This document shows positions 16,791-24,547 of a stretch of DNA of 64,000 nucleotides, one piece after another. The notes beneath the pieces are model-generated. The model did no database searches and was not told the DNA's origin. It saw only the letters and a list, made by a program, of their open reading frames with translations. Location: positions 7,378,001 to 7,442,000 of the forward strand of contig NZ_CP109027.1 in the NCBI RefSeq assembly GCF_036226885.1, in the 5' to 3' direction. Within the stretch, counting starts at the first letter, position 1; every line of letters starts with the position of its first letter. A program made the translations under genes and the position numbers. The stretch is from Streptomyces sp. NBC_00663. Its GTDB lineage: Bacteria > Actinomycetota > Actinomycetes > Streptomycetales > Streptomycetaceae.

Positions 16791-17600
16791 TCAGTACGGC
16801 CAGATCGGCGGGTCGCTCACGAAGTGGCCGCCCAGGTAGGCGTGGGCGATGTTGTCCGGGTCCAGGTCGCCCTGTTCGGCGATCAGCTTCTCGGCGTAGG
16901 GCTCGGAGTCGTCCTGGGGGGCGTAGCCGAGGGAGCGGGCGGTCGTCAGGTCCCACCACAGGCGGGTGTTGGCGGAGGAGCCGTAGACGACGGTGTGCTT
17001 GACGTCCTCGGCGGTCAGCGCCGCGTGCAGGAGGCGGGCGCCGTCGCCGGGGCTCATCCAGACCGAGAGCATGCGGACGCTGGTGGGCTCGGCGAAGCAG
17101 GAGCCGATGCGGACCGAGACCGTCTCCAGGCCGTACTTGTCCCAGTAGAACTGGGCGAGGTCCTCGCCGAAGGACTTGGACAGGCCGTAGAAGGTGTCCG
17201 GGCGGTGCGGGGTGTCGATCGGGATGAGCGGGGCGTTGCCCTCGGGGCGCGGGGTGAAGCCCACCGCGTGGTTGGAGGAGGCGAAGACGATCCGCGGGAC
17301 GCCCTCCTCGCGGGCGGCCTCGTAGAGGTTGTACGTCCCCTCGATGTTCGCCTTCAGGATCTTGTCGAAGGACGCTTCCAGGGAGATGCCCGCGAGGTGG
17401 ATGATCGCGTCGACGCCCCGCACGGCCTCGCGCACGGCTTCTCTGTCGGCGAGGTCCGCGACGATCGCGTCCGGCTCGCCCTCGATCGGCAGCAGATCGA
17501 GCAGGCGCAGTTCGTAGCCGTAGGAGGGGAGCAGTTCCCGCATCAGGGTGCCGAGGCCGCCGGCGGCGCCTGTGAGCAGAACGGTGCGCGGCGCTGGCAT
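16791..17600 (-). CDS. udh: Uronate dehydrogenase
   Basis: 269 residues from ATG 17600, chosen for its AAGGAG Shine-Dalgarno and family length (about 265). Extended short-chain dehydrogenase: NAD motif LLTGAAGGLG, HLAGIS, FASSNHAVGF, catalytic Tyr-Lys in FYGLSKSFGEDLAQFYWDKYG, and SVRIGSCFAEPTSVRMLSVW, all characteristic of uronate dehydrogenases. The reaction is NAD-dependent oxidation of D-galacturonate or D-glucuronate to the aldarolactone. The divergent kdgD and distant semialdehyde dehydrogenase supply later steps of the oxidative route, and the pectinases of the island supply galacturonate. Confidence 0.88.
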   Translation of the reverse strand: MPAPRTVLLTGAAGGLGTLMRELLPSYGYELRLLDLLPIEGEPDAIVADLADREAVREAVRGVDAIIHLAGISLEASFDKILKANIEGTYNLYEAAREEGVPRIVFASSNHAVGFTPRPEGNAPLIPIDTPHRPDTFYGLSKSFGEDLAQFYWDKYGLETVSVRIGSCFAEPTSVRMLSVWMSPGDGARLLHAALTAEDVKHTVVYGSSANTRLWWDLTTARSLGYAPQDDSEPYAEKLIAEQGDLDPDNIAHAYLGGHFVSDPPIWPY

Positions 17601-17643
17601 GCTCGGTTCTCCTTGGAGTAGACCCATATTCACATTCGTGGAC

Positions 17644-17673
17644 AAGCTAAGGATCAGTGCCTCGCCTCGTCAA
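17644..17673 (-). promoter_or_regulatory. udh promoter in the udh-kdgD divergent region
   Basis: On the minus strand TTGACG (17668-17673), an 18-nt spacer and TAGCTT (17644-17649) form a good housekeeping promoter. The rest of the 17601-17774 gap holds AT-rich GTTCATAAACGTAAACTT (17692-17709), a possible operator shared with kdgD. Confidence 0.55.
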
Positions 17674-17774
17674 GGGTGGTGCGCCTCATGTTCATAAACG
17701 TAAACTTCGATCAGAATCCCGCACGCTGCTGTTTCTCGTTGCCCCGCCGCCGTTTCTCGTTCTAGGGAGTGCCC

Positions 17775-18719
17775 GTGACGCCTGCCGACCTCGCCGCTCG
17801 ACTCGGCATCCCCAGCGGGCCGCTGTTCTTCCCCGTCACCCCCTACGGCCCCGACGGCTCCGTCGACCTCGACACCTACCGCGCGCATGTGCGCCAGGGC
17901 GTCGAGGCGGGGGCCGCCGCCGTGTTCGCCTGCTGCGGCACCGGGGAGTTCCACGCGCTCACGCCCGAGGAGTTCGAGGCGGGGATCCGGGCCGCCGTGG
18001 AGGCCACCGCGGGGCGGGTGCCGGTCGTCGCGGGCGCCGGGTACGGCACCGCGCTCGCCGTGCGGTACGCCAGGCTCGCGGAGGCGGCCGGCGCGGACGG
18101 GCTGCTCGCCCTGCCGCCGTACCTGGTGCTCGCCGGGCAGGAGGGGCTGCTGCGGCACTACCGGGAGATCGCGGCGGCCACCGCCCTGCCCGTCATCGTC
18201 TATCAGCGCGACAACGCCGTGTTCACCCCGGAGACCGTGGTCGAACTGGCCCGCACACAGGGGATCGTCGGGCTCAAGGACGGGCTCGGCGACCTCGACC
18301 TGATGCAGCGGATCGTGAGCGCCGTGCGCGGTGAGGTCCCGGGTGACTTCCTCTACTTCAACGGTCTGCCGACCGCCGAGCAGACCCAGCTCGCCTACCG
18401 TGCCGTCGGGGTGCCCCTGTACTCCTCCGCCGTGTTCTGCTTCGCGCCGGAGATCGCCCTCGCCTTCCACCGGGCGCTGGAGACCGGGGACCGGCCGACG
18501 GTGGACCGGCTGCTCGACGGCTTCTACCGCCCCTTCGTCGAACTGCGCGCCCAGGGCCGCGGTTACGCCGTCGCCCTGGTCAAGGCGGGCGTCCGGCTGC
18601 GCGGCCTCGACGTGGGGGAGGTCAGGCCGCCACTGCACGAGCCGACCGAGGACCATGTGAAGCAGCTCGCGCAGATCATCGAACGCGGCTACGCGCTGCT
18701 GAGGGAGGAGAACAAGTGA
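17775..18719 (+). CDS. kdgD: 5-dehydro-4-deoxyglucarate dehydratase
   Basis: 314 residues from GTG 17775; an earlier GTG at 17769 is possible but sits directly on the AGGGA ribosome site. A DHDPS-fold aldolase/dehydratase: FFPVTPYGPDGSVD, CCGTGEFHALTPEEF, the catalytic tyrosine in VIVYQRDNA, Schiff-base lysine in GIVGLKDGLGDLDLM, and GLPTAEQ. It decarboxylates and dehydrates 5-keto-4-deoxyglucarate to alpha-ketoglutarate semialdehyde. Divergent from udh, so both serve the oxidative uronate route; the dehydratase making its substrate is not in the window. Confidence 0.9.
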   Translation: MTPADLAARLGIPSGPLFFPVTPYGPDGSVDLDTYRAHVRQGVEAGAAAVFACCGTGEFHALTPEEFEAGIRAAVEATAGRVPVVAGAGYGTALAVRYARLAEAAGADGLLALPPYLVLAGQEGLLRHYREIAAATALPVIVYQRDNAVFTPETVVELARTQGIVGLKDGLGDLDLMQRIVSAVRGEVPGDFLYFNGLPTAEQTQLAYRAVGVPLYSSAVFCFAPEIALAFHRALETGDRPTVDRLLDGFYRPFVELRAQGRGYAVALVKAGVRLRGLDVGEVRPPLHEPTEDHVKQLAQIIERGYALLREENK

Positions 18720-19912
18720 AGGCGTCGACATTCGTCTACCCCTGGGACGTCAACGGAGATCCGCAGGCCCCCGCGACCATCGCGGCCACCGGCGTCCAGC
18801 AGGTGACCCTCGCCTCCGCCTACCACTCCACACGCGCGCTGACCCCCCGCCATCCGCGCCACCGCATCGTCACCGCCGAGCACGCGGCCGTCCTCTACCC
18901 CACCGACGACCGCTGGCAGGGACGGGAGTTGCGCCCCTACCCGGCCGGCGACTGGGCGCCCGGCGACGCGTTCGGCGAGGCCGCCGCCGCGCTCGCCGAC
19001 GCGGGCCTTGAGGTGCACACCTGGGTGGTCCTCGCGCACAACTCCCGCCTGGGCGCCGAACATCCGGACACCTCCGTCGTCAACGCCTACGGCGACCGCT
19101 ACCCGTGGGCCCCGTGCATCGCCCAGCCCGCCACGCGCGCGTACCTCGTCGACCTCGCCGCCGAGGCGGCGGTACGGCCGGGCGCGCGCGGCACCGAACT
19201 GGAGTCCCTCGGCTGGTACGGCCTCCAGCATCTGCACGCCCACGACAAGACCGGCGGCGTCGGCCTCGGCGACGCGGGCCTGTACCTGATGGCGCTCTGC
19301 TTCTGCCCCACCTGCCGGGAGGGCTACGGCGCCCAGGGCCTCGACGCCGACGAGCTGGCGGCCGCCGTGCGCACCGCGCTGGTCCCGGCGTGGCAGGGGG
19401 CGCCCTCCGACGGGGGCTGGACCGGCGTCGAGAAGCTCCTCGGCGCGTCGATGGCGGCGGCCACGCGCGCGTGGCGGGACGACACCGCCCGCACCCTCCA
19501 GGAGGCGGCGGTGACGGCGGTGCGCGGTGCCGCCCCCGAGGGCTTCCAGATCCTGCTGCACGCCGACCCCGTCTCGTACCACGTCGGCGCCAACGCCGGC
19601 GTGGACCCGGCGCACATCCTGTCCGTCGCCGACGGCGTGGTCGTGCCCTGCGCGGGCGGGCCGGGCCTGCTGACGCCGTTCGCCGAAGCGTCCGGAGGGT
19701 CCGATGGGTCTGCTGGGCCTGGAGGGTCCGGTGGGTCCGTCATCGCGGCCAACTTCACCGTCGTCTCCGGCATGGGCGGCAGCCCCGGAACCCTCGCCTC
19801 GGACGCGGCACGCGCGCGTGAGCTGGGGGCGACGGAACTGCGGCTGTATCACGCCGGGTTGGCGTCGGACGCCGACCTGGAGGCGGTGCGGTCGGCCCTC
19901 GCCGGGCTGTGA
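18716..19912 (+). CDS. Uncharacterised protein coupled to kdgD (TIM-barrel hydrolase-like)
   Basis: 398 residues, start GTG overlapping the kdgD stop (GTGA) behind GGAGGAG. No signal peptide. The N-terminus FVYPWDVNGDPQAPATIAATGVQQVTLASAYHS, then GLEVHTWVVLAHNS and ILLHADPVSY look like successive strands of a TIM barrel as in glycosidase-like families. CFCPTCREGYGA near 196-207 carries a CxxC pair that may bind metal. A Gly/Ser linker (SGGSDGSAGPGGSGGS) lies near 325-342. I cannot name a function; coupling suggests handling of uronic acid sugars or their oligomers in the cytoplasm. The last 64 nt overlap the MFS gene tail to tail. Confidence 0.75.
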   Translation: MKASTFVYPWDVNGDPQAPATIAATGVQQVTLASAYHSTRALTPRHPRHRIVTAEHAAVLYPTDDRWQGRELRPYPAGDWAPGDAFGEAAAALADAGLEVHTWVVLAHNSRLGAEHPDTSVVNAYGDRYPWAPCIAQPATRAYLVDLAAEAAVRPGARGTELESLGWYGLQHLHAHDKTGGVGLGDAGLYLMALCFCPTCREGYGAQGLDADELAAAVRTALVPAWQGAPSDGGWTGVEKLLGASMAAATRAWRDDTARTLQEAAVTAVRGAAPEGFQILLHADPVSYHVGANAGVDPAHILSVADGVVVPCAGGPGLLTPFAEASGGSDGSAGPGGSGGSVIAANFTVVSGMGGSPGTLASDAARARELGATELRLYHAGLASDADLEAVRSALAGL

Positions 19913-21096
19913 AGCAGCGGCAGGGCGGTGGCCAGCCACACCGCGCCCAGGATCGGCAACAGGAGTCGTAGGCCGACCAGTTCGACCAGTGCCGCGCCCG
20001 CGGCGAGACCGAGGACGTTCGGCGCGAACACAAGGGTGTTGGCCGTGGCGACGGTACGGCCGAGCAGCGCGTCCGGTGTCTCCCGCTGCACGGCCGTGAG
20101 CACGGTGATCAGCACACACGGCAGGCCCAGGCCTGCCGCCGCGCTGCACACCAGCGCGAGCCAGTCGGCCGGGACCGCCCGCAGGCCCGCCGCGACGGCC
20201 GTCAGGGCGATGCCGTACGCCGCGAACCGGCGCTCGCCGAGGTGCCGCAGCGCGGGGCCGGAGAGCAGGCCGACCGTCAGGGAACCGGCGCCCTGGACGG
20301 CGTACAGGACACCGGTGTACGCGGGGGAGTGGCCCAGGCCGTCCACGACGGCGTAGATCATCGCGCCGCTGAGGCCGGCGAAGAGCATGGTGGTGCCACC
20401 GGCCAGGACGAGGGGGCGAAGCCGGGGGTGCCGCCAGAGGTGGCGGGCGCCTTCGGCGGTCTGTGCGCGCCAGGCGAGGGCGGGTGGTTCGGGACGGGGC
20501 TCGTGGACGCGTAGGCGGGTGTACAGGCCTACGGCGGCCAGGAAGGTGGCGGCGTCCAGGGCGGCGACGGCGGGGCCGCCGTACGCCGCGTACAGGCCCG
20601 CCCCCGCCAGCGGGGCGAGCAGCTTCATGCCCTCCGTCGCCGACATGCGCAGGCCGTTGAAGTCGCCGAGCAGGGTGCGGTCGACGGCCGCGGTGACGAG
20701 AGCGGACTCGGCGGCGTCGTGGACGACGCCGGTCGCGCCGTATACGAAGAGCACCGCGAAGAGGAGCCACACGCTGCCCGGCGAGTCCACGGTGACGAGG
20801 GTGAGCAGGAGGGCGGCCAGCAGCAGGTTCGCCCCGATCAGCAGGGGTTTGCGGCGGGTGCGGTCGGCGAGCGTGCCGAGCGCGGGGCCGGCCAGGGTGG
20901 GGGCCCACATCGCGAGCATGCACAGCGCGGCGAGGCCGTCCGAGCCGGTGAGGTCCTTGACCCAGACGCCGGATGCCAGCCACAGCGCCGAGGTGCCGAA
21001 GCCGGAGACGATGACCGCGGTGAGGTAGAGGCGGGCGTTGTGGTCGTGGAGCAGGGGGCGGGGGAGCGGGGGTGTCGGGGGCGGCGGGGGTGTCAT
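19849..21096 (-). CDS. MFS transporter, drug-exporter-like
   Basis: About 415 residues from ATG 21096 (MTPPPPPTPPLPRPLL), with roughly 12 membrane segments. Motif A-like GTLADRTRRKPLLIGANL, and the paired LFAGLSGAMIYAVVDGLGHSPAYTGVLYAVQGAGS are typical of the MFS group containing macrolide and other exporters (MefA-like). Substrate unknown. Its 3' end overlaps the preceding plus-strand gene by 64 nt. Confidence 0.82.
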   Translation of the reverse strand: MTPPPPPTPPLPRPLLHDHNARLYLTAVIVSGFGTSALWLASGVWVKDLTGSDGLAALCMLAMWAPTLAGPALGTLADRTRRKPLLIGANLLLAALLLTLVTVDSPGSVWLLFAVLFVYGATGVVHDAAESALVTAAVDRTLLGDFNGLRMSATEGMKLLAPLAGAGLYAAYGGPAVAALDAATFLAAVGLYTRLRVHEPRPEPPALAWRAQTAEGARHLWRHPRLRPLVLAGGTTMLFAGLSGAMIYAVVDGLGHSPAYTGVLYAVQGAGSLTVGLLSGPALRHLGERRFAAYGIALTAVAAGLRAVPADWLALVCSAAAGLGLPCVLITVLTAVQRETPDALLGRTVATANTLVFAPNVLGLAAGAALVELVGLRLLLPILGAVWLATALPLLHSPARADRTASRSASDANPA

Positions 21097-21230
21097 GTCT
21101 GTCGATCGTGGCGCTAAGGAGGGGGTGGAGGGATGGGGAAAGTGCCCTAGAAAAACGGGATCGGCGGGCGGCGATGAGTTTTGGGGGTGGGGGCGGTCCA
21201 CCCTTGAGACGACGTTCTGAGGAGAAGCGA

Positions 21231-21824
21231 ATGACCGACGCACCCCTGGATCTCGGACCGCAGACCCGTGTCGTGGCACGGCTCGCGGAGGCCGTGACCG
21301 ACGAGCAGCTGGCGGACGGGACGCCGTGCCCCGAGTACGCGGTACGCAATGTCCTGGGCCATCTGCTCCATCTGTCCGCCGCGTTCCGGGACGCCGCGCG
21401 CAAGGATCTCGGCGCCACGACCGACACTCCGCCGACCGCCTCGCTCCCGGACATCGGCCCCGGCTGGCGTGAGGAACTGCCGAAGGTGCTGGCCGAACTC
21501 GCCGACGCGTGGGGCGACCCGGCCGCCTGGACCGGCATGACCCGGGCCGGGGGTGTCGACCTGCCGGGCGATGTCGGGGGTGCCGTCGCGGTCGATGAGC
21601 TGGTGATCCATGGTTGGGACCTGGCTGTCGCGACCGGTCAGCGGTACGAGCCCGACCCCGCCGCGCTTCAGGCGACGTACGACTTTCTCCTGGCCGCCGC
21701 CGAGGATCCCAGTCGGGGTGGGGGCATCTTCGGTCCGGTGGTGCCGGTTCCGGACGAGGCGACGCTGCTGGAGCGGACGGTGGGGCTGAGCGGGCGGGAG
21801 CCTGGGTGGAGGGGGCGGCGCTGA
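21231..21824 (+). CDS. TIGR03086/maleylpyruvate-isomerase-like metal-binding protein
   Basis: 197 residues from ATG 21231 (GGAGAAG precedes). DinB/mycothiol-transferase fold: TPCPEYAVRNVLGHLLHLSAAFRDA gives the first metal histidine, VDELVIHGWDLAVATGQ the others. Members bind a divalent metal and many use mycothiol; the substrate is not known. The frame extends upstream to 21072 without conservation. Confidence 0.8.
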   Translation: MTDAPLDLGPQTRVVARLAEAVTDEQLADGTPCPEYAVRNVLGHLLHLSAAFRDAARKDLGATTDTPPTASLPDIGPGWREELPKVLAELADAWGDPAAWTGMTRAGGVDLPGDVGGAVAVDELVIHGWDLAVATGQRYEPDPAALQATYDFLLAAAEDPSRGGGIFGPVVPVPDEATLLERTVGLSGREPGWRGRR

Positions 21825-21935
21825 GCTCTCGCGTTCATTCATAGAGGGTTCCCGTGTTGACGCGCCGACCGCTGCGGGCGGACACCCCCCGACACGTCCC
21901 CTCATGTTCGAACGCGGGTGCGGGTCGTGCCGGTC

Positions 21936-21967
21936 AGGGGCGCGGGGAACTGCGCGACCAGCCACGA
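21936..21967 (-). repeat. Dispersed intergenic element, short form (copy 2, inverted)
   Basis: AGGGGCGCGGGGAACTGCG then CGACCAGCCAC is the reverse complement of the element at 16681. It occupies the 21825-22058 gap, which otherwise shows no gene. Confidence 0.85.
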
Positions 21968-22058
21968 CGTTGCCGCGGTCGCTCGACGTGCCTCGGCGGC
22001 AGTGCCTTGGCGCGCTGAATGAGGGGCGGCCAGATGTGTCGCCGCCTACCCTTCCCGC

Positions 22059-22808
22059 ATGTCTCTCCGTCTCACCGTCCTCGGTACCGCCTCGCCCCAC
22101 CCCGGGCCCGACACCCCCTGCTCCGGATATCTGGTGCGGGGCGGCGGGGCCGAGGTGTGGGTGGATGCCGGGTTCGGGAGCTTCGCTGAGTTGCGGCGGC
22201 ACACTGATCCGGCGCGGTTGAACGCCATCTGGATCTCCCATCTGCACGCCGATCTGACGGCCGCCTTCTACGGGTTCGCGTACGGCGGGCTCACCCTGCC
22301 CGCGCCGATTCCGGTGTACGCGCCGCGCGACTGTGCCTCGCGTCTCGCCGGGTTCTTCGGGCGGCCCGACGCAGGGTTCCTGAGCGGGGTCTTCGAGTTC
22401 CGGGCGCTGCATCACGGGCACACCGTCCAGCACCGCGACCTGACCCTGACCGCCTCCGCGGTCGAGCACGACGTCGAGGCCTACGGCCTGCGTGCGGAGG
22501 CAGGCGGCCGGGTTCTGGCCTACTCCGGGGACACCGGGCCCTGCGACGCGCTCCTGCATCTCGCGAGCGGCGCCGACCTGTTCCTCTGCGAGGCCGACGT
22601 GGACGAACATTGCAAAGGCGAAATCGATCCAGTGCACCTGACGCCCGGGGAGGCCGGCACCGGCGCTCGAATGGCCGGCGGCGTAGGGAAGCTGATGATC
22701 ACCCACGTCGGCCCCACCCTGACCGTCGAGGACGCCGCGACCCGCGCGGCCTCGGCCTTCGGCGGGCCGACGATCGCTGCCCGGGTCGGGGAGAGCTACG
22801 CCGTCTGA
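22059..22808 (+). CDS. MBL-fold metallo-hydrolase
   Basis: 249 residues, cytoplasmic. Metal motif SHLHADL (HxHxD), later LAYSGDTGPC and TPGEAGTGARMAGGVGKLMITHVGP supply remaining ligands. It belongs to the RNase Z/phosphodiesterase-like branch of the metallo-beta-lactamase superfamily, common in Streptomyces, with unknown substrate. Single gene, with no strong link to neighbours. Confidence 0.85.
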   Translation: MSLRLTVLGTASPHPGPDTPCSGYLVRGGGAEVWVDAGFGSFAELRRHTDPARLNAIWISHLHADLTAAFYGFAYGGLTLPAPIPVYAPRDCASRLAGFFGRPDAGFLSGVFEFRALHHGHTVQHRDLTLTASAVEHDVEAYGLRAEAGGRVLAYSGDTGPCDALLHLASGADLFLCEADVDEHCKGEIDPVHLTPGEAGTGARMAGGVGKLMITHVGPTLTVEDAATRAASAFGGPTIAARVGESYAV

Positions 22809-22841
22809 CCTCGGCAACCTCAACTTCCTCTGTCAGAAGCA

Positions 22842-22870
22842 TTGACGAAACTCTTACCCCCTCCTACCTT
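22842..22870 (+). promoter_or_regulatory. Promoter of the gntR-dehydratase operon
   Basis: TTGACG (22842-22847), a 17-nt spacer, then TACCTT (22865-22870): a near-consensus HrdB-type promoter about 100 nt before the GntR start. Confidence 0.7.
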
Positions 22871-22891
22871 CAACGCGTCGTACTTCGTACG

Positions 22892-22931
22892 TCATATATG
22901 AGACGCGATACGCGAGATCAGATACGCGAGA
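22892..22931 (+). promoter_or_regulatory. Candidate GntR operator and direct repeats
   Basis: TCATATATGA (22892-22901) is a perfect 10-bp palindrome just after the start site, the sort of AT-rich site GntR-FCD proteins bind. It is followed by GATACGCGAGA twice (22907-22917 and 22921-22931, 14-nt period). Autoregulation by the next gene is likely. Confidence 0.55.
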
Positions 22932-22973
22932 CCAGGTGCCCGACATCTGGCACGTGACTTCCGAGAGGCGCGC

Positions 22974-23642
22974 ATGACCTCTGTGCCCACGCCGATCCCG
23001 TCCCGCACGCAGTTCGTGCTGGACGCGATCAAACACCGCATCCTCACCGGGCAGTTGACGCCCGGCCAGGCGTTGGTCGAGACCGACCTCGCCGCACAGT
23101 TCGGGGTCTCCAAGACCCCGGTGCGTGAGGCGCTGAAGACCCTCGCCGGCACCGGGCTCGTCGTGATGAGCCAGTACAAGGGCGTCACGGTGCGCATGGT
23201 GGACGCGGACATGGCGCGCGAGGTCTACGACGTCCGGCTGCTCCTCGAACCCGAGGCGCTGAAGCGGGCGGTCAAGCGGGGGGCCTCCCTCGCCGAGGCC
23301 CAGGACGCGCTGACCCGCGCCGACCAGGCCACCGACACCGCCGAACGTTCGCTGGCCAACCGGGAGTTCCACCGCGCCCTGTATCTGCCGTGCGGCAACC
23401 CGCTGCTGGGCCGGATGCTCGACGAGGTCCGCGACCAGGCCGCCCTCGTCTCCGCCGTCGCCTGGGCGGCCTCGCCCTCCTGGGAGCGGGAGGCCGGTGA
23501 GCACCGCGAGATCCTGCGGCTCGCCCTCGACGGTGACGCCGACGGCGCCGGCCGCGCCCTCCACGCGCACATCGCGTCGTTCGTGCAACGGGCCTTCCCG
23601 GACGCCGAGTCCGAGGCCCAGGGAGAGGACGGTCAGGTATGA
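22974..23642 (+). CDS. GntR-family regulator (FCD type) of sugar-acid catabolism
   Basis: 222 residues. HTH about 10-75 (DLAAQFGVSKTPVREALKTLAG) and FCD domain about 85-210 with metal-binding pattern EFHRALYLPCGNPLL and EHREIL. It overlaps the dehydratase gene by ATGA (23639-23642), so regulator and target are one operon. The inducer is probably a sugar acid or oligogalacturonide-derived acid (inference). Confidence 0.88.
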   Translation: MTSVPTPIPSRTQFVLDAIKHRILTGQLTPGQALVETDLAAQFGVSKTPVREALKTLAGTGLVVMSQYKGVTVRMVDADMAREVYDVRLLLEPEALKRAVKRGASLAEAQDALTRADQATDTAERSLANREFHRALYLPCGNPLLGRMLDEVRDQAALVSAVAWAASPSWEREAGEHREILRLALDGDADGAGRALHAHIASFVQRAFPDAESEAQGEDGQV

Positions 23643-24547
23643 CAACGACGTTCGAGACCCAGCGGGCCGCCCTGGCCGACGTGGTCGCGATCCCGGTGAC
23701 ACCCTTCGCCGAGGACGGCTCCGTCGACCAGGACGCCCACCGGGCCCTGCTGCGTCGTCTGCTCGACGGGGGGATCAGGACACTCACCCCCAACGGGAAC
23801 ACCGGCGAGTTCTACGCCCTGACCCCCGAGGAGCGGCAGCTCGTCACCGAGATGACCATCGACGAGGCCGGTGAGCGGGCCGTGATCCTCGTCGGTGTCG
23901 GACATGATGTGCCGACCGCCGTCGCCTCCGCGCGCCACGCCCGTGAGCTGGGGGCGGCGATGGTGATGGTGCACCAGCCCGTCCATCCGTATGTGTCCCA
24001 GGGCGGCTGGGTGGACTATCACCGGGCCATCGCCGAGGCCGTGCCCGAGCTGGGTGTCGTGCCCTACATCCGCAACGCCCAGCTCAGCGGGTTGCGGCTG
24101 GCCGAGCTCGCCGATGCCTGCCCGAACGTCATCGGCGTGAAGTACGCCGTCCCGGACGCGTCGAGGTTCGCCGCCTTCGCCCGGGACGCGGGGCTCGACC
24201 GCTTCGTGTGGGTCGCGGGCCTCGCCGAGCCCTACGCCCCCTCCTATTTCTCGGCGGGCGCCACCGGCTTCACCTCGGGGCTGGTGAACGTCGCCCCGGC
24301 CGTTTCGCTGAACATGATCGAAGCGCTTCGATCCGGTGACTACCCGGCCGCGATGAAGGTCTGGGAGCAGATCCGCCGCTTCGAGGAGCTTCGCGCGGCC
24401 AACGGTTCCGCCAACAACGTCACCGTCGTCAAGGAGGCTCTCGCCTCTCTGGGGTTGTGCCGCCGTGACGTCCGCCCGCCGAGCAAGCTGTTGCCGGAGG
24501 ACGAGCGGGACGAGGTCGCCGCCATAGCCGCCGGGTGGTCCATATGA
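23639..24547 (+). CDS. DHDPS-family sugar-acid dehydratase/aldolase, possibly 2-keto-3-deoxyarabonate dehydratase
   Basis: 302 residues, TIM barrel of the DapA superfamily: IPVTPFAEDGSVD, TPNGNTGEFYALTPEERQLV, catalytic tyrosine VVPYIRNA, Schiff-base lysine NVIGVKYAV. Directly coupled to an IlvD/Edd dehydratase on its 3' side (ATGA at 24544), the pairing expected for a non-phosphorylative pentonate route: arabonate to 2-keto-3-deoxyarabonate to alpha-ketoglutarate semialdehyde. A uronic-acid-derived substrate or simple aldolase activity is also possible. The coding sequence contains a perfect 18-bp palindrome (24316-24333). Confidence 0.75.
   Translation: MTTTFETQRAALADVVAIPVTPFAEDGSVDQDAHRALLRRLLDGGIRTLTPNGNTGEFYALTPEERQLVTEMTIDEAGERAVILVGVGHDVPTAVASARHARELGAAMVMVHQPVHPYVSQGGWVDYHRAIAEAVPELGVVPYIRNAQLSGLRLAELADACPNVIGVKYAVPDASRFAAFARDAGLDRFVWVAGLAEPYAPSYFSAGATGFTSGLVNVAPAVSLNMIEALRSGDYPAAMKVWEQIRRFEELRAANGSANNVTVVKEALASLGLCRRDVRPPSKLLPEDERDEVAAIAAGWSI
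24316..24333. promoter_or_regulatory. Intragenic 18-bp perfect palindrome, LacI-type operator-like
   Basis: GATCGAAGCGCTTCGATC is fully self-complementary around a central GC, the form of LacI-family operators. It lies inside the DHDPS-like gene (codons for MIEALRS) and keeps the rare Streptomyces leucine codon CTT. Confidence 0.4.
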
